Below, piece after piece: positions 23,346-31,769 of a stretch of 64,000 nucleotides of DNA. The DNA lies in assembly GCA_963768765.1 (NCBI GenBank), contig CAVYJK010000012.1, positions 1 through 64,000 on the forward strand, read 5' to 3'. Both the position numbers and the translations under genes were made by a program. The notes beneath the pieces were generated by a model. It had not been told where the DNA came from, searched no databases, and worked only from the letters and a program-made list of their open reading frames with translations. Position 1 is the stretch's first letter, and every line of letters starts with the position of its first letter. The stretch comes from DASWLF01 sp963768765 (GTDB lineage Bacteria; Desulfobacterota; Desulfobaccia; Desulfobaccales; 0-14-0-80-60-11).

Positions 23346-24362
23346 GTGGCACTTTGGAGCGTAGGGCTGCAGTTCTTTCTGGTGACCGCGGCCATTGCGG
23401 TTTCGGGCACCCAGCTGTGCCGGTACGGGGACGTCCTGGCGGAGAAGACCGGCATGGGACGAACCTGGCTGGGCCTGGTGGTGCTGGCCGCGGTGACCTC
23501 GCTGCCGGAGACGGCCACCGGGGTCAGCGCGGTGCTGTGGGTGAACGCCCCGGATATCACGGTGGGGGACTTGCTGGGGAGCTGCGTCTTTAATCTGTTG
23601 ATTTTGGCGGTGGTGGATATCCTTTATCCCCCGGGGCCGGCCCTCACGGTGGCGGACCGGGGCCACATCCTGGCCGCCTCCTTCGGGGTGGTGATGCTGG
23701 GGGTGGCCGTCATGGGGGTGATGGGCCCCTCGCCCCTGTCCGGCTTTGCTTGGGCCCACGTGGGGCTCAGCGGCCCGGTGCTGCTGGTCTGCTATCTGGT
23801 GGCCATGCGGTCGGTGTTCCGCTACCAGCGGCGCCAGCGGGAAGCCTATCTGGCGGAACACGAAGAGAAGCTGGTTTATGAGGCCATCAGCCTGCGGACG
23901 GCCGTCCTGAAGTTCGGGCTGAACGCCCTGGTGGTGGTGGCCGCCGGCATTTTCATGCCCCGGGTGGCCGAGAACCTGGCCCGCCTCATGGGCTGGCAGC
24001 AATCCCTGGTGGGCACCACCTTCGTGGCCGCCGCCACCTCCCTGCCGGAGCTGGTGGTGACGCTGGGGGCCCTGCGTCTGGGCGCCGTGGACCTGGCGGT
24101 GGGCAATCTCTTCGGCAGCAACCTGGTGAACCTGGCCCTGCTGGGGGTGATGGAGCTGCTTTACCTGCCGGGGCCCTTGCTGGAGGTGGTCTCCCGCCAC
24201 CACGCCGGCACCGGGGTGATGGCCATCGTCATGACAGGCATCGCCACCGCGGAGCTGATGTACCGGCCCCAGAAAAAGGCCCTGCGCTGGATGAGCCTGG
24301 GCGCTTTTGCCCTGGCTTTCCTGTACGCCGCCCATATATTTTTGCAGATGCTGGCCCAATGA
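23346..24362 (+). CDS. Sodium/calcium exchanger family membrane protein
   Basis: A cation/Ca2+ antiporter-type protein of about 338 residues with around ten membrane helices and two inverted alpha-repeats: VTSLPETATGVSA (about residue 45) and GTTFVAAATSLPELVVT (about 215), each followed by a GDLLGS/GNLFGSN motif. The acidic residues of the TSLPE motifs bind the cation. GTG 23346 is chosen because it directly follows the trpG stop (23338-23340); TTG 23343 is equally possible. Its place between trpG and korD has no obvious metabolic logic. Confidence 0.85.
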   Translation: MALWSVGLQFFLVTAAIAVSGTQLCRYGDVLAEKTGMGRTWLGLVVLAAVTSLPETATGVSAVLWVNAPDITVGDLLGSCVFNLLILAVVDILYPPGPALTVADRGHILAASFGVVMLGVAVMGVMGPSPLSGFAWAHVGLSGPVLLVCYLVAMRSVFRYQRRQREAYLAEHEEKLVYEAISLRTAVLKFGLNALVVVAAGIFMPRVAENLARLMGWQQSLVGTTFVAAATSLPELVVTLGALRLGAVDLAVGNLFGSNLVNLALLGVMELLYLPGPLLEVVSRHHAGTGVMAIVMTGIATAELMYRPQKKALRWMSLGAFALAFLYAAHIFLQMLAQ

Positions 24363-24492
24363 TCATCGGCAGGGGCGGGAAAATCGAGGCCCTCCTGGCT
24401 CAGGGGGGCAATCCGGCCGGGAAAATCCGGGTTCAGGCTAAATGGCGATTGCAAGCCCCCCCGTCTTTTCTTAAGATGCGTTAGCGAACTGG

Positions 24493-24807
24493 ATGACGAA
24501 ATCAGCGATGGATGAAGACGTGACCGAGAAAAAAGCGCAACCCGGGGTTGAACCCGGGGAAGAGCAGGCTGAGAAGCCGCACCCGGAATACGAGATCGAC
24601 ATCTTCAAGGACTGGTGCAAGTCCTGCGGCATCTGCGCCGCCTTCTGTCCCCGGGGCTGCCTCAGCCTGGACGCGGAAGGCAACCCGGTGATCGACAAAC
24701 CCGAAAGGTGCACCGGCTGCCGCTGGTGTGAGCTGCACTGCCCGGATTTCGCTATCTGCGTCCGGGAACTGGAGGCCGGGGAGGCTAAAGCCGAGGAAGC
24801 GGATTGA
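24493..24807 (+). CDS. korD: 2-oxoacid:ferredoxin oxidoreductase, ferredoxin-like delta subunit
   Basis: A 104-residue subunit carrying two [4Fe-4S] motifs, CKSCGICAAFCP (residues ~42-53) and CTGCRWCELHCP (~76-87), with charged N- and C-terminal extensions rich in Glu/Lys/Ala. It passes electrons from the TPP-bearing beta subunit to external ferredoxin. It precedes korA and belongs with korB and korC downstream. The assignment to the 2-oxoglutarate type follows from the korA and korB neighbours. Confidence 0.9.
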   Translation: MTKSAMDEDVTEKKAQPGVEPGEEQAEKPHPEYEIDIFKDWCKSCGICAAFCPRGCLSLDAEGNPVIDKPERCTGCRWCELHCPDFAICVRELEAGEAKAEEAD

Positions 24808-24837
24808 GCCCGGAACCGATGCAACCTAGAAGAATGC

Positions 24838-24935
24838 ACCACGGAGACACAGAGAGCACAGAGCCATGATGGCGCCTGACTGGCGCAATCATGGTTGCTT
24901 AAGGTTTTCTCCGTGTCCTCTGTGCCTCTGTGGTA
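24838..24935. repeat. CACAGAG-arm palindromic repeat, copy 2
   Basis: Arms ACCACGGAGACACAGAG and the matching CTCTGTGCCTCTGTGGT enclose a different inner hairpin (CCATGATGGCGCC/GGCGCAATCATGG). It ends 18 bases before the korA start codon. Confidence 0.85.
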
Positions 24936-24953
24936 AATAGAGATAGAACAGCC

Positions 24954-26096
24954 ATGGATGATAAAGCCACCGGACAACCCCGCCTGCTGCAAGGCAACGA
25001 AGCCGTGGTGGAAGGCGCCCTGGCCGCAGGCTGCCGGTTCTTCGCCGGCTACCCCATCACCCCGGCCACCGAGATCAGCGAGGCCATGTCCTGGCGCTTG
25101 CCGGCGGTGGGCGGCACCTTCATCCAGATGGAGGACGAGATCGCCTCCCTGGGCGCGGTCATCGGCGCCTCGCTGGCCGGGGCCAAGTCCATGACCGCCA
25201 CCAGCGGCCCGGGGTTTTCCCTGATGCAGGAGAACCTGGGCTTTGCCTGCGTGGCCGAGGTCCCCTGCGTCATCGTCAACGTCATGCGGGGCGGCCCTTC
25301 CACCGGGCTCCCCACCCACGTGAGCCAGGGGGACGTGCAGCAGGCCCGCTGGGGCACCCACGGCGACCACCCCATCATCGTCCTGGCCGCGGCCACCACC
25401 CGGGACTGCTTCGACCTGACGGTTACGGCCTTCAACCTGTCGGAGAAATACCGCACCCCGGTCATCCTGCTGCTGGACGAAGTGGTGGCCCACACCCGGG
25501 AGAAGATCGTCCTGCCCCCGGCCGCGGAGGTCAAAGTGGTGGACCGGGTCCGCCCCGACATGCCGCCGGAATGGTACGTGCCTTACGCCGACAACGCCCG
25601 GGGGGTGCCGCCCATGGGGATCTTCGGGGACGGCTACCGCTACCACGTCACCGGGCTCATCCACGACGTGCACGGCTTCCCCACGGAGCGCCCCGATGAG
25701 ATCGTGCCTTTTCTGAACCGGCTTTTCCGCAAGATCACCCAGCATTTCGCCGACATCCAGATGGCGGCGGCGGAACTCACCGACGACGCGGAAATCCTGG
25801 TGGTGGCCTACGGCTCCGTGGCCCGCTCGGCCCAGCGGGCCGTTTTGGAGGCCCGGGAGCAGGGGATCAAAGCCGGACTGCTCAAGCTCATCACCCTGTG
25901 GCCCTTTCCCCGGCGGCTGCTGGAACCCCACCTGAGCCGGGTCAGGGCGGTGCTGGTGCCGGAGCTCAATATGGGCCAGATGTCCCGGGAGGTGAAACGG
26001 GTGAACCAGGGGCTCACCCGGGTGGAGACATTGAATCGGATCGATGGGCAATTGATAACGCCGGAGGAGATTGTGGCGCGGCTGGTGAAGATGTGA
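24954..26096 (+). CDS. korA: 2-oxoacid:ferredoxin oxidoreductase, alpha subunit
   Basis: 380 residues. GYPITPATEI (about residues 32-41) is the substrate/TPP-domain signature of the alpha subunit, followed by TSGPGFSLMQEN near 85 and MRGGPSTGLPT near 112. The C-terminal domain (from ~275) carries VAYGSVARSAQRAV and PELNMGQMSREV. With korB, korC and korD it would interconvert 2-oxoglutarate and succinyl-CoA with ferredoxin. The start ATG 24954 follows a repeat element. The 3' end (ITPEEIVARL) has two relics further downstream. Confidence 0.92.
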   Translation: MDDKATGQPRLLQGNEAVVEGALAAGCRFFAGYPITPATEISEAMSWRLPAVGGTFIQMEDEIASLGAVIGASLAGAKSMTATSGPGFSLMQENLGFACVAEVPCVIVNVMRGGPSTGLPTHVSQGDVQQARWGTHGDHPIIVLAAATTRDCFDLTVTAFNLSEKYRTPVILLLDEVVAHTREKIVLPPAAEVKVVDRVRPDMPPEWYVPYADNARGVPPMGIFGDGYRYHVTGLIHDVHGFPTERPDEIVPFLNRLFRKITQHFADIQMAAAELTDDAEILVVAYGSVARSAQRAVLEAREQGIKAGLLKLITLWPFPRRLLEPHLSRVRAVLVPELNMGQMSREVKRVNQGLTRVETLNRIDGQLITPEEIVARLVKM

Positions 26097-26106
26097 GGGG
26101 TCAACT

Positions 26107-26318
26107 ATGCCAACTATTAAGAAAAAAGTCATAGAAGTTTTTCGAGGTAGAATCGGAGAAGAGTTTTTGAGAGAAGGATCATTGATTTATTAGTGAAAAA
26201 TTCTGAAACCAAACGAGCAAGCGTGATTCCATCGGATTATTGCTACAACATGGTCAATGCTGATTTGACCATTTATTTGAATCTCTTGGAGAAAGGAAAG
26301 GGCAATATCGATGCTTAG
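26107..26318 (+). pseudogene. Broken small gene with SVIPSDYCYN motif
   Basis: Ten bases after korA. Frame one from ATG 26107 (MPTIKKKVIEVFRGRIGEE) stops at 26193. A break near 26175 restores a second frame, RIIDLLVKNSETKRASVIP then SDYCYNMVNADLTIYLNLLE, to the stop at 26318. The ASVIPSDYCYN stretch is a recognisable motif of small uncharacterised proteins often found with mobile or restriction genes; I cannot name the family securely. Lower GC than korA. Either a sequencing indel or real decay. Confidence 0.5.
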
Positions 26319-26333
26319 GGGAATATTATGCAT

Positions 26334-26372
26334 ATAACGGGGCATTTATTGGAAGCCTTGGCGCACTTGTGA
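26334..26372 (+). pseudogene. Relic of a korA 3' end, copy 1
   Basis: 39 bases reading ITGHLLEALAHL-stop, aligned without gaps to the relic at 28795-28833 (27 of 39 bases) and, in frame, to the last codons of the intact korA. The stop falls at the same place in all three. Confidence 0.5.
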
Positions 26373-26486
26373 GCAAGTTGGGGAATGGAAGGATGGAAGA
26401 TTTCAGCTTGGGAAAATGCTCCTCAAAGAGCACTTCAAAGATAGGGAGCAGATCGGTGGATAGACCCGCGCCAATAAGGGAAATAG

Positions 26487-26700
26487 CCCAGGCCTCCGGC
26501 CTGTGCTGAGCACCGGCTGGAAAGCCGGTGCCACCAGGAAATTGGTGGGCGGTGCCCACCCTACATTTAAGGTCGGCGGGCACGGAGGCCCGCCACCAAC
26601 CAAGAACAAAAACCGAAAACCGAAAACCAAGAAACCAAAAACCAAAAACCAAAAACTAAAAACTAAAAACTAAGAGCTGACCGCTAACCGCTGAATGCTG
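26487..26700. repeat. REP pair, GGTGGGC palindrome and AAAACCG tract
   Basis: 26487-26535 holds two REP hairpins (CAGGCCTCCGGCCTGTG; CACCGGCTGGAAAGCCGGTG). 26541-26566 holds the palindrome GGTGGGCGGTGCCCACC plus CTACAT. 26599-26660 is a degenerate tract of AAAACCG/AAAAACC units passing into AGCTGA-type units. The GGTGGGC palindrome plus heptamer order also precedes the intact korB at 28875-28912. Confidence 0.8.
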
Positions 26701-26726
26701 AAAGCTGAGAGCTGAGAGCTAAAACC

Positions 26727-26804
26727 ATGCCCGAAGAAGTCACCGAACTCATTCATAAGTACCTGGGCCATGAAAAGAAGTTTCCCCGCGTCTGGTGCCC
26801 GGGG
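26727..26804 (+). pseudogene. Relic of a korB 5' end, copy 1
   Basis: Begins ATGCCCGAAGAAGT and reads MPEEVTELIHKYLGHEKKF then PRVWCPG, matching the first 25 residues of KorB (28921) with several substitutions. Similarity ends abruptly after CCCGGGG. The base divergence shows that it is not a recent copy. Confidence 0.8.
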
Positions 26805-26863
26805 CGCGCCCACAGGCCCCTCGGCGGCGCCAGGGCAGACTATTGTGGAGGTTAAAGTCAAGC

Positions 26864-27127
26864 GTGGAATCTTTCCGTCATAATCTTTCGCCGGTTGAAG
26901 TAAAAATTTTATTAACCACAGTAAAGGATCTAACCGAGAATCTTTGCATCCTGTACTGTATTAAAATACCGGGTCCTTGCCCCCGGTGTGGTCAGGAGGA
27001 GATCTGTCAAAGCAGTGCGGTTAGTTTATTCAGCAGCAGTTTCGATAAGATAACCCATGAAATTAAAGCCTGCCTCAGATGCGGGTGGAAAGATTTATCC
27101 ATGCTTTTAATGGTGGAGAGACTGTAA
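26864..27127 (+). CDS. Small zinc-ribbon protein
   Basis: 87 residues from GTG 26864 (GGAGG 12 bases upstream). A first CPRCG knuckle (about residues 39-43) and a second CLRCGW (about 73-78) suggest a zinc ribbon; the remainder is helical. The start inside the longer frame is chosen because upstream sequence belongs to the korB relic. The gene lies between two korB 5' relics and is much less GC-rich than kor genes. No family is recognised. Confidence 0.5.
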   Translation: MESFRHNLSPVEVKILLTTVKDLTENLCILYCIKIPGPCPRCGQEEICQSSAVSLFSSSFDKITHEIKACLRCGWKDLSMLLMVERL

Positions 27128-27198
27128 GAGGCCGCGCTGCCAGCTTTTTCCCCGCCCCCGCGCAGGAGCCTGGGGACGAGCCCAAATAAGTTGGATGC

Positions 27199-27243
27199 AC
27201 CAGCCTCCGGCCTGGGTTTCACCGGCTGGAAGCCGGTTCCACT
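27199..27243. repeat. REP hairpin pair
   Basis: CAGCCTCCGGCCTGGG and CACCGGCTGGAAGCCGGT: the same REP pair type as at 26487-26535. It lies upstream of the second korB relic. Confidence 0.7.
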
Positions 27244-27301
27244 ATATTTTAAATTTACTGATGACTGACCACTGACAACTGACCCCTGGAGCGAAGCGCC
27301 C

Positions 27302-27353
27302 ATGCCCGAAGTCACCCAACTCATCCACAAGCACCTGCGCCACGTAAAAAACT
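27302..27353 (+). pseudogene. Relic of a korB 5' end, copy 2
   Basis: Reads MPEVTQLIHKHLRHVKN, matching KorB residues 1-17 with a few changes, then diverges. The open frame runs on out of register past the next start codon. The relic lies 17 bases before the CBS gene, whose ribosome site (GGGGAG) follows it. Confidence 0.8.
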
Positions 27354-27369
27354 TATCCGGGGAGCCGTT

Positions 27370-27837
27370 ATGCCTGCTACCGCCCGGGAGGTGATGGACA
27401 CCTCCTTTTCCACCCTGGCGCCGCGCCAGACCATCGCGCAGGCCTTCACGGTCATCAAGGAGGCGTCCGCGGCTTCGGGGCAAGTGGTCTTCGGCCTCAT
27501 GGTCATCGATGCCGAGGGGCGGCTGGTGGGCATGCTCTCCATGTACGACATTTTTCTCCTGATCCGTCCCAAGCATATCCACATCTGGGGGGAAATGAGC
27601 GACCTGGAGGTCTCCGGCATCATTGACGCCGCCTGTCAGCGGGCCAAAACCATCCTGGTGAGCGATGTCATGACCACGGACCTCATCACCATTACCCCGG
27701 ATACCCATGTCCTCCACATCATCGACATCATGATTAAGAAACACGTGCGTCGTCTGCCGGTGCTGGAAGCCGGCCGGGTCATTGGGATTGTCTATATTTC
27801 CCGGGTGTTCGACTATTTGCTGAAACGCTTGGGATGA
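27370..27837 (+). CDS. CBS-domain pair protein
   Basis: 155 residues making one CBS pair (Bateman module). CBS1 spans roughly residues 1-65 (AREVMDTSFSTL, then VFGLMVIDAEGRLVGMLSM) and CBS2 residues ~95-150 (VSDVMTTDLITITPDTHV, then RRLPVLEAGRVIGIVYI). Such modules bind adenine nucleotides and act as energy sensors. It is followed 24 bases later by a second, larger CBS gene. It probably forms a regulatory pair inserted within the kor operon; regulation of Kor is possible but unproven. Confidence 0.85.
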   Translation: MPATAREVMDTSFSTLAPRQTIAQAFTVIKEASAASGQVVFGLMVIDAEGRLVGMLSMYDIFLLIRPKHIHIWGEMSDLEVSGIIDAACQRAKTILVSDVMTTDLITITPDTHVLHIIDIMIKKHVRRLPVLEAGRVIGIVYISRVFDYLLKRLG

Positions 27838-27861
27838 ACTATGGCAGTTTGGTAAATCACC

Positions 27862-28755
27862 ATGCCCATCATCGATCACCAGGGGGTCCTGAAGGGGGTA
27901 ACGGTCCAGGAAGCCATGCGGCGACAAGTGGTGCGCCTGCCCCAGGAGGCGTTCCTGGCCGCGGCCATCCGCGCCACCATTAAATTTAAGGTCAATGCCC
28001 TCCTCATCACCGATGAAAGGTTGACCGGCCTGGGAGTGGTATCCAAGACCGACCTCATGGGCGCCTATTATGCCGGGCTCCCCCTGGAGACGCCACTGGG
28101 CCACGTTATGGTGGGGCCCCCGGTATTCTGCTCACCCCGGGATTCTCTGGACGCCGCCCTGGACCGGATGCGGGAGCATCAAATCCACCGCCTCTACGTG
28201 GTGGGCGAGGCGCCGCAGCAGCCCATCGGCGTTTTGGCCTATCCGGATATCGTGGGACTGCTCTACCGTTTCTGCAAGAACTGCGAGAGAAATGTGATGA
28301 GAAAAAAAGGAGGCGACTCGGCTCACCTTCCGGCAGACCATTACCGGATGCGGGAAGTAATGACCCCCAGCGTCTATGCCCATAGCGCCGGCGACAGCCT
28401 GCACCGGGTGATGGAAGGCCTGGCGGCCAATCGGTTCGGGGCCGTCCCCATCCTGGATGAATATCAACGGCCCGTGGGAGTGGTTTCCAAAACCGACCTG
28501 ATGGCGGCTTATCTGCACGGGGTCCCCATCCACACGGAGGCGCGAGCCATCATGACCTCCCCCGTGCAGGCCTGCGATCAAGAGGAATTCCTGGTGGTGG
28601 CGCTCCAGCAGATGATCTTTTCCGATATTCACCGGCTCTTTATCTCCAAAGGCAGTCTAAGTAACCTGGTGGGGGTGTTTTCGCTGTCCGACGCGGCCCG
28701 CATCCGTTCCGGCACCTGCCGGGCCTGCGTCACCAGCCGCATTAAGATTGGCTGA
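27862..28755 (+). CDS. Protein with four CBS domains
   Basis: 297 residues with two Bateman modules. The first pair is at about residues 5-135 (VQEAMRRQVVRLPQEAFL; VVSKTDLMGAYYAG), the second at about 165-290 (MREVMTPSVYAHSAGDSL; VGVVSKTDLMAAYLHG). The near-identical VVSKTDLM segments suggest internal duplication. Two cysteine pairs, FCKNCERN between the modules and TCRACVTSR at the end, could bind metal. Likely an adenine-nucleotide sensor working with the neighbouring single-pair protein. Confidence 0.85.
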   Translation: MPIIDHQGVLKGVTVQEAMRRQVVRLPQEAFLAAAIRATIKFKVNALLITDERLTGLGVVSKTDLMGAYYAGLPLETPLGHVMVGPPVFCSPRDSLDAALDRMREHQIHRLYVVGEAPQQPIGVLAYPDIVGLLYRFCKNCERNVMRKKGGDSAHLPADHYRMREVMTPSVYAHSAGDSLHRVMEGLAANRFGAVPILDEYQRPVGVVSKTDLMAAYLHGVPIHTEARAIMTSPVQACDQEEFLVVALQQMIFSDIHRLFISKGSLSNLVGVFSLSDAARIRSGTCRACVTSRIKIG

Positions 28756-28791
28756 GGTCGATTAGCAACGTTCAGCCTCAGGGGGATAGGA

Positions 28792-28833
28792 TTGACAACG
28801 GGGGAGATTTTGGAGCGCTTGGCGAAGTTGTAG
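28792..28833 (+). pseudogene. Relic of a korA 3' end, copy 2
   Basis: Reads LTTGEILERLAKL-stop, matching the intact KorA ending (LITPEEIVARLVKM-stop) in frame with a 3-base gap. It lies just upstream of the spacer leading to the intact korB, where the end of korA would be expected in an uninterrupted operon. Confidence 0.7.
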
Positions 28834-28874
28834 CAAATCTGGAGCGGGCCTTGCCCGCCATAATGCCCAGGCGG

Positions 28875-28912
28875 TGGTGGGCGGTGCCCACCCTACATAA
28901 AACCGAAAACCG
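28875..28912. repeat. GGTGGGC palindrome and AAAACCG tract
   Basis: GGTGGGCGGTGCCCACC-CTACAT followed by AAAACCGAAAACCG, immediately before korB. The same arrangement lies upstream of korB relic 1. Confidence 0.75.
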
Positions 28913-28920
28913 AGCAAACT

Positions 28921-29766
28921 ATGCCCGAAGTAACCAAACTCATCCACAAGTACCTGCGCCACGAAAAGAAGTTCCCCCACGTCTGGTGCCCGGGGTGCGG
29001 CAACGGCATCGTGTTGGGGGCCCTCATCCGGGCCATTGATAAGACCGGTTTCACCAATGACGAAATCGTCCTGGTCTCCGGCATCGGCTGCTCGGGGCGC
29101 CTCTCCGTGTACGTGGACTTTAATACGCTGCACACCACCCACGGCCGGGCCCTGACCTTCGCCACCGGGGTGAAGCTGGCCAACCCCAAACTCCAGGTCA
29201 TCGTGGTCATGGGGGACGGCGACGCCACCGCCATCGGCGGCAACCACTTCATCCACGCGGCCCGGCGCAACCTGAACCTGACGGCCATCATCATCAACAA
29301 CAACATCTACGGCATGACCGGCGGGCAGTACTCGCCCACCACCCCGTACGGCGCCCGCTCCACCACGTCCCTGTATGGCCACATCGAGCACCCCTTTTCC
29401 ATCGCCGAGTTGGCGGTGACCGCAGGGGCCGCCATGGTGGGTCGGGGCACGGTCTATCATGCCACCTTGCTGGCTGAGTTGATGGAACAGGCCATTTTGA
29501 AGCGGGGCTTCGCCGTGGTGGAAGTCATCAGCCACTGCCACACCCAGTTCGGCCTGAAAAACAAACTGGGGGGCCCGGTGGAAATGATGCGCGCCCAGAA
29601 AGAGATGGCCGTGCGGGTGGAAAAGGCCAAAACCATGACCCCGGAGGAACTGGCAGGCAAAATCACCATCGGCACCCTGGTGGATCGGGACCTGCCCATC
29701 TATACCCAGGAGTACCGCCGCATCCGGGAAGCGGCCCGGGCGGCGCTGGAAGGGAAGGAAAAATAG
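28921..29766 (+). CDS. korB: 2-oxoacid:ferredoxin oxidoreductase, beta (TPP) subunit
   Basis: 281 residues carrying the thiamine pyrophosphate site: GDGDATAIGGNHFIHAARRN near residue 98, ending in NNNIYGMTGGQ. Cysteines for the [4Fe-4S] cluster appear at WCPGCGNG near 24, GIGCSGR near 57 and near 200. SGIGCSGRLSVY and GRALTFATG are typical of the 2-oxoglutarate branch. No strong ribosome site precedes the ATG, which lies right after a repeat tract. Followed by korC. Confidence 0.92.
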   Translation: MPEVTKLIHKYLRHEKKFPHVWCPGCGNGIVLGALIRAIDKTGFTNDEIVLVSGIGCSGRLSVYVDFNTLHTTHGRALTFATGVKLANPKLQVIVVMGDGDATAIGGNHFIHAARRNLNLTAIIINNNIYGMTGGQYSPTTPYGARSTTSLYGHIEHPFSIAELAVTAGAAMVGRGTVYHATLLAELMEQAILKRGFAVVEVISHCHTQFGLKNKLGGPVEMMRAQKEMAVRVEKAKTMTPEELAGKITIGTLVDRDLPIYTQEYRRIREAARAALEGKEK

Positions 29767-29867
29767 TTCAAAGTTCAAGGTTCAAAGTTCAAAGTTGAAA
29801 AACCTCAAACCTTTGAACCTTGAACTTTGAACCTTGAACTTTGAACCTTGAACTTTGAACTCTGAAC
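29767..29867. repeat. TTCAAAG/TTGAACT short-unit repeat
   Basis: About 100 bases built of TTCAAAG and CTTTGAAC-type units in opposite orientation, giving an imperfect palindrome in the korB-korC spacer. It ends 12 bases before the korC start. Confidence 0.85.
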
Positions 29868-29879
29868 AGGTAAGCACTC

Positions 29880-30469
29880 ATGCAAAATCGTTACGAAATC
29901 CGGCTGGCCGGCTCCGGGGGCCAGGGATTGATCCTGGCGGGGGTCATATTGGCGGAGGCGGCGGGCCTCTATGACGGCAAGTTTGTCTGCCAGACCCAGA
30001 GCTACGGGCCCGCGGCCCGGGGCGGCGCTTCCATGGCCGAAGTGGTCATTAGCGACTCCGAGATCGACTACCCCAAGGCGGTGCATCCGGACGTGCTCCT
30101 GGCCATGAACCAGAAGTCCCTGGATACCTATGGCTCTTGGACCTGAAGCCCGAAGGCCTGCTCGTGGTGGATGCCACGTTTGTCAAGGAGATTCCGGACC
30201 ATCATCGGGTGTTTGCCATCCCTTTCACCGAGATGGCCCGGGACCAGACCGGCAAGGTGATGGCGGCCAACATCGTGGCCCTGGGCGCCCTGGGCGCCCT
30301 GACCGGGGCCGTGACCCTGAAGAGCCTGGAGGCCGCGGTCCTGGCCCGGGTCCCCCCGGGCACCGCCGAGATGAACCAAAAGGCCCTGGCCGCGGGCGTC
30401 CAGGCGGCGGCGCGGCTCCTGCGGGAAGAGCCGCAGGCCAATCCGAGTTATGAAGAAGAGGGGGTGTGA
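29880..30469 (+). pseudogene. korC: 2-oxoacid:ferredoxin oxidoreductase, gamma subunit, frameshifted
   Basis: The gamma subunit, normally ~190 residues. The N-terminal half reads to near 30130 with the family motif LAGSGGQGLILAG (residues 9-21) and QSYGPAARGG near 40; then the frame changes and the second half (LKPEGLLVVDATFV, VMAANIVALGALGAL) runs to 30469. The two halves join to the normal length with no loss, so a single-base assembly error is the best explanation. It completes the korDABC set, interrupted between A and B. Confidence 0.9.
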
Positions 30470-30704
30470 TAGGGGCAGGTAGGGGATGAACGACTTTTTC
30501 TCCTGGCAATTCTTCCAGGCCCTGCTTAACGGGCGCAGGCCAAACTCTGCGACACCTCCTGCGGCCCCAGCATCCTGCACCAAGGAGGTTGCCAGATTTA
30601 CTGGCAAAGTTGATAATATATTTAAATCAGAGGAATATTTTATTCTTACCGGTATCCAGACCTGGGCTGCAATCAAGTACAGTTATAATTTTAGGGAGTG
30701 AAAG
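30470..30704. other. korC-trpD spacer
   Basis: 235 bases with no convincing gene. A small hairpin TTGCCAG/CTGGCAA lies at about 30589-30607. A TATAAT box at about 30683 lies 17 bases before the trpD start but lacks a good -35. Confidence 0.35.
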
Positions 30705-31769
30705 ATGCTGAAAGAAGCCATCTTGAAGGTGGTCACCCGGCAGGATTTGACGGAAGACGAAATGACCCGGGCCATGGAGGCCATCATGGAAGGCCACGCC
30801 ACCGAGGCCCAGATCGGCGCCTTCATTACGGCGCTGCGGATGAAGGGCGAGAGCGTGGCGGAAATCACCGCCGCGGCCCGGGTCATGCGGGCCAAGGCCA
30901 CCCGTATTCCCATCTCCGACGGCCTCATCGACCTGGACCGGGACGAGATCAACGTGGAGTGGGAGACCGTGGTGGACACCTGCGGCACCGGGGGGGACGC
31001 CACCGCCACCTTCAACGTCTCCACCACCACCGCCTTCGTGGTGGCCGGCGCCGGGCTCAAGGTGGCCAAGCACGGCAACCGGGCGGTATCAAGCCGCTGC
31101 GGCTCCGCCGACGTCATCGAGGCCCTGGGGATTAATCTCTCCCTGACCCCGGACCAGGTGGCCTGGTGCATCCTGGAATTGGGCATCGGCTTTCTCTTCG
31201 CCCCCCAGCTCCATGGGGCCATGCGCTACGCCATCGGCCCCCGGCGGGAGATCGGCATCCGCACCATCTTCAACGTCCTGGGGCCGCTCACCAACCCGGC
31301 CAACGCCAACGTCCAGGTGCTGGGGGTCTATGACCCCAGGCTCACGGAGCCCCTGGCCCAGGTTCTGGGGAACCTGGGGGGCAAGAGCGCCTTCGTGGTT
31401 TACGGCGAAGGCTCCTTTGATGAAATCAGCATCGTGGGCCCCACCCGGGTGAGCCAACTCAAGGACGGGGAGGTCAGCACCTACAACATTGCGCCGGAGG
31501 ATTTCGGCCTCAAAAGGGCCGCGTTGGAGGATATCAAGGGCGGCGACGTCTTTGAGAACGCCCGCATCGTGCGCGCCGTGCTGGAAGGGGAGGGGGGGCC
31601 CCGGGAAGACATGGTGGCCCTGAACGCGGCCGCGGCCTTCATCGCCGCGGGCCTGAGCCCGGATTTTCCCCACGGCATCAAGCTGGCCCGCAAGACGATT
31701 CATAGCGGCAGGGCCTTGCAGAAGTTGAATGATTTGATCGCCAAGAGCAAGTCATTCGGGGAAGTTTAG
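30705..31769 (+). CDS. trpD: Anthranilate phosphoribosyltransferase
   Basis: Joins PRPP to anthranilate. 354 residues. The PRPP-binding glycine-rich loop is VDTCGTGGDATATFNVST (about residues 89-106); KHGNRAVSSRCGSADVIEALG follows near 125. Two further Mg-site acidic residues lie in DEISI and the helix beyond. GGGAG precedes ATG 30705. It is the first of five trp genes (D-C-F-B-A) in tight order. No TrpG fusion is present; TrpG is encoded 7 kb upstream. Confidence 0.95.
   Translation: MLKEAILKVVTRQDLTEDEMTRAMEAIMEGHATEAQIGAFITALRMKGESVAEITAAARVMRAKATRIPISDGLIDLDRDEINVEWETVVDTCGTGGDATATFNVSTTTAFVVAGAGLKVAKHGNRAVSSRCGSADVIEALGINLSLTPDQVAWCILELGIGFLFAPQLHGAMRYAIGPRREIGIRTIFNVLGPLTNPANANVQVLGVYDPRLTEPLAQVLGNLGGKSAFVVYGEGSFDEISIVGPTRVSQLKDGEVSTYNIAPEDFGLKRAALEDIKGGDVFENARIVRAVLEGEGGPREDMVALNAAAAFIAAGLSPDFPHGIKLARKTIHSGRALQKLNDLIAKSKSFGEV

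Noticed and set aside
30486..30701. A 71-codon open frame between korC and trpD
   Set aside because: No ribosome site, no family motif and a composition shift halfway through; probably spacer.
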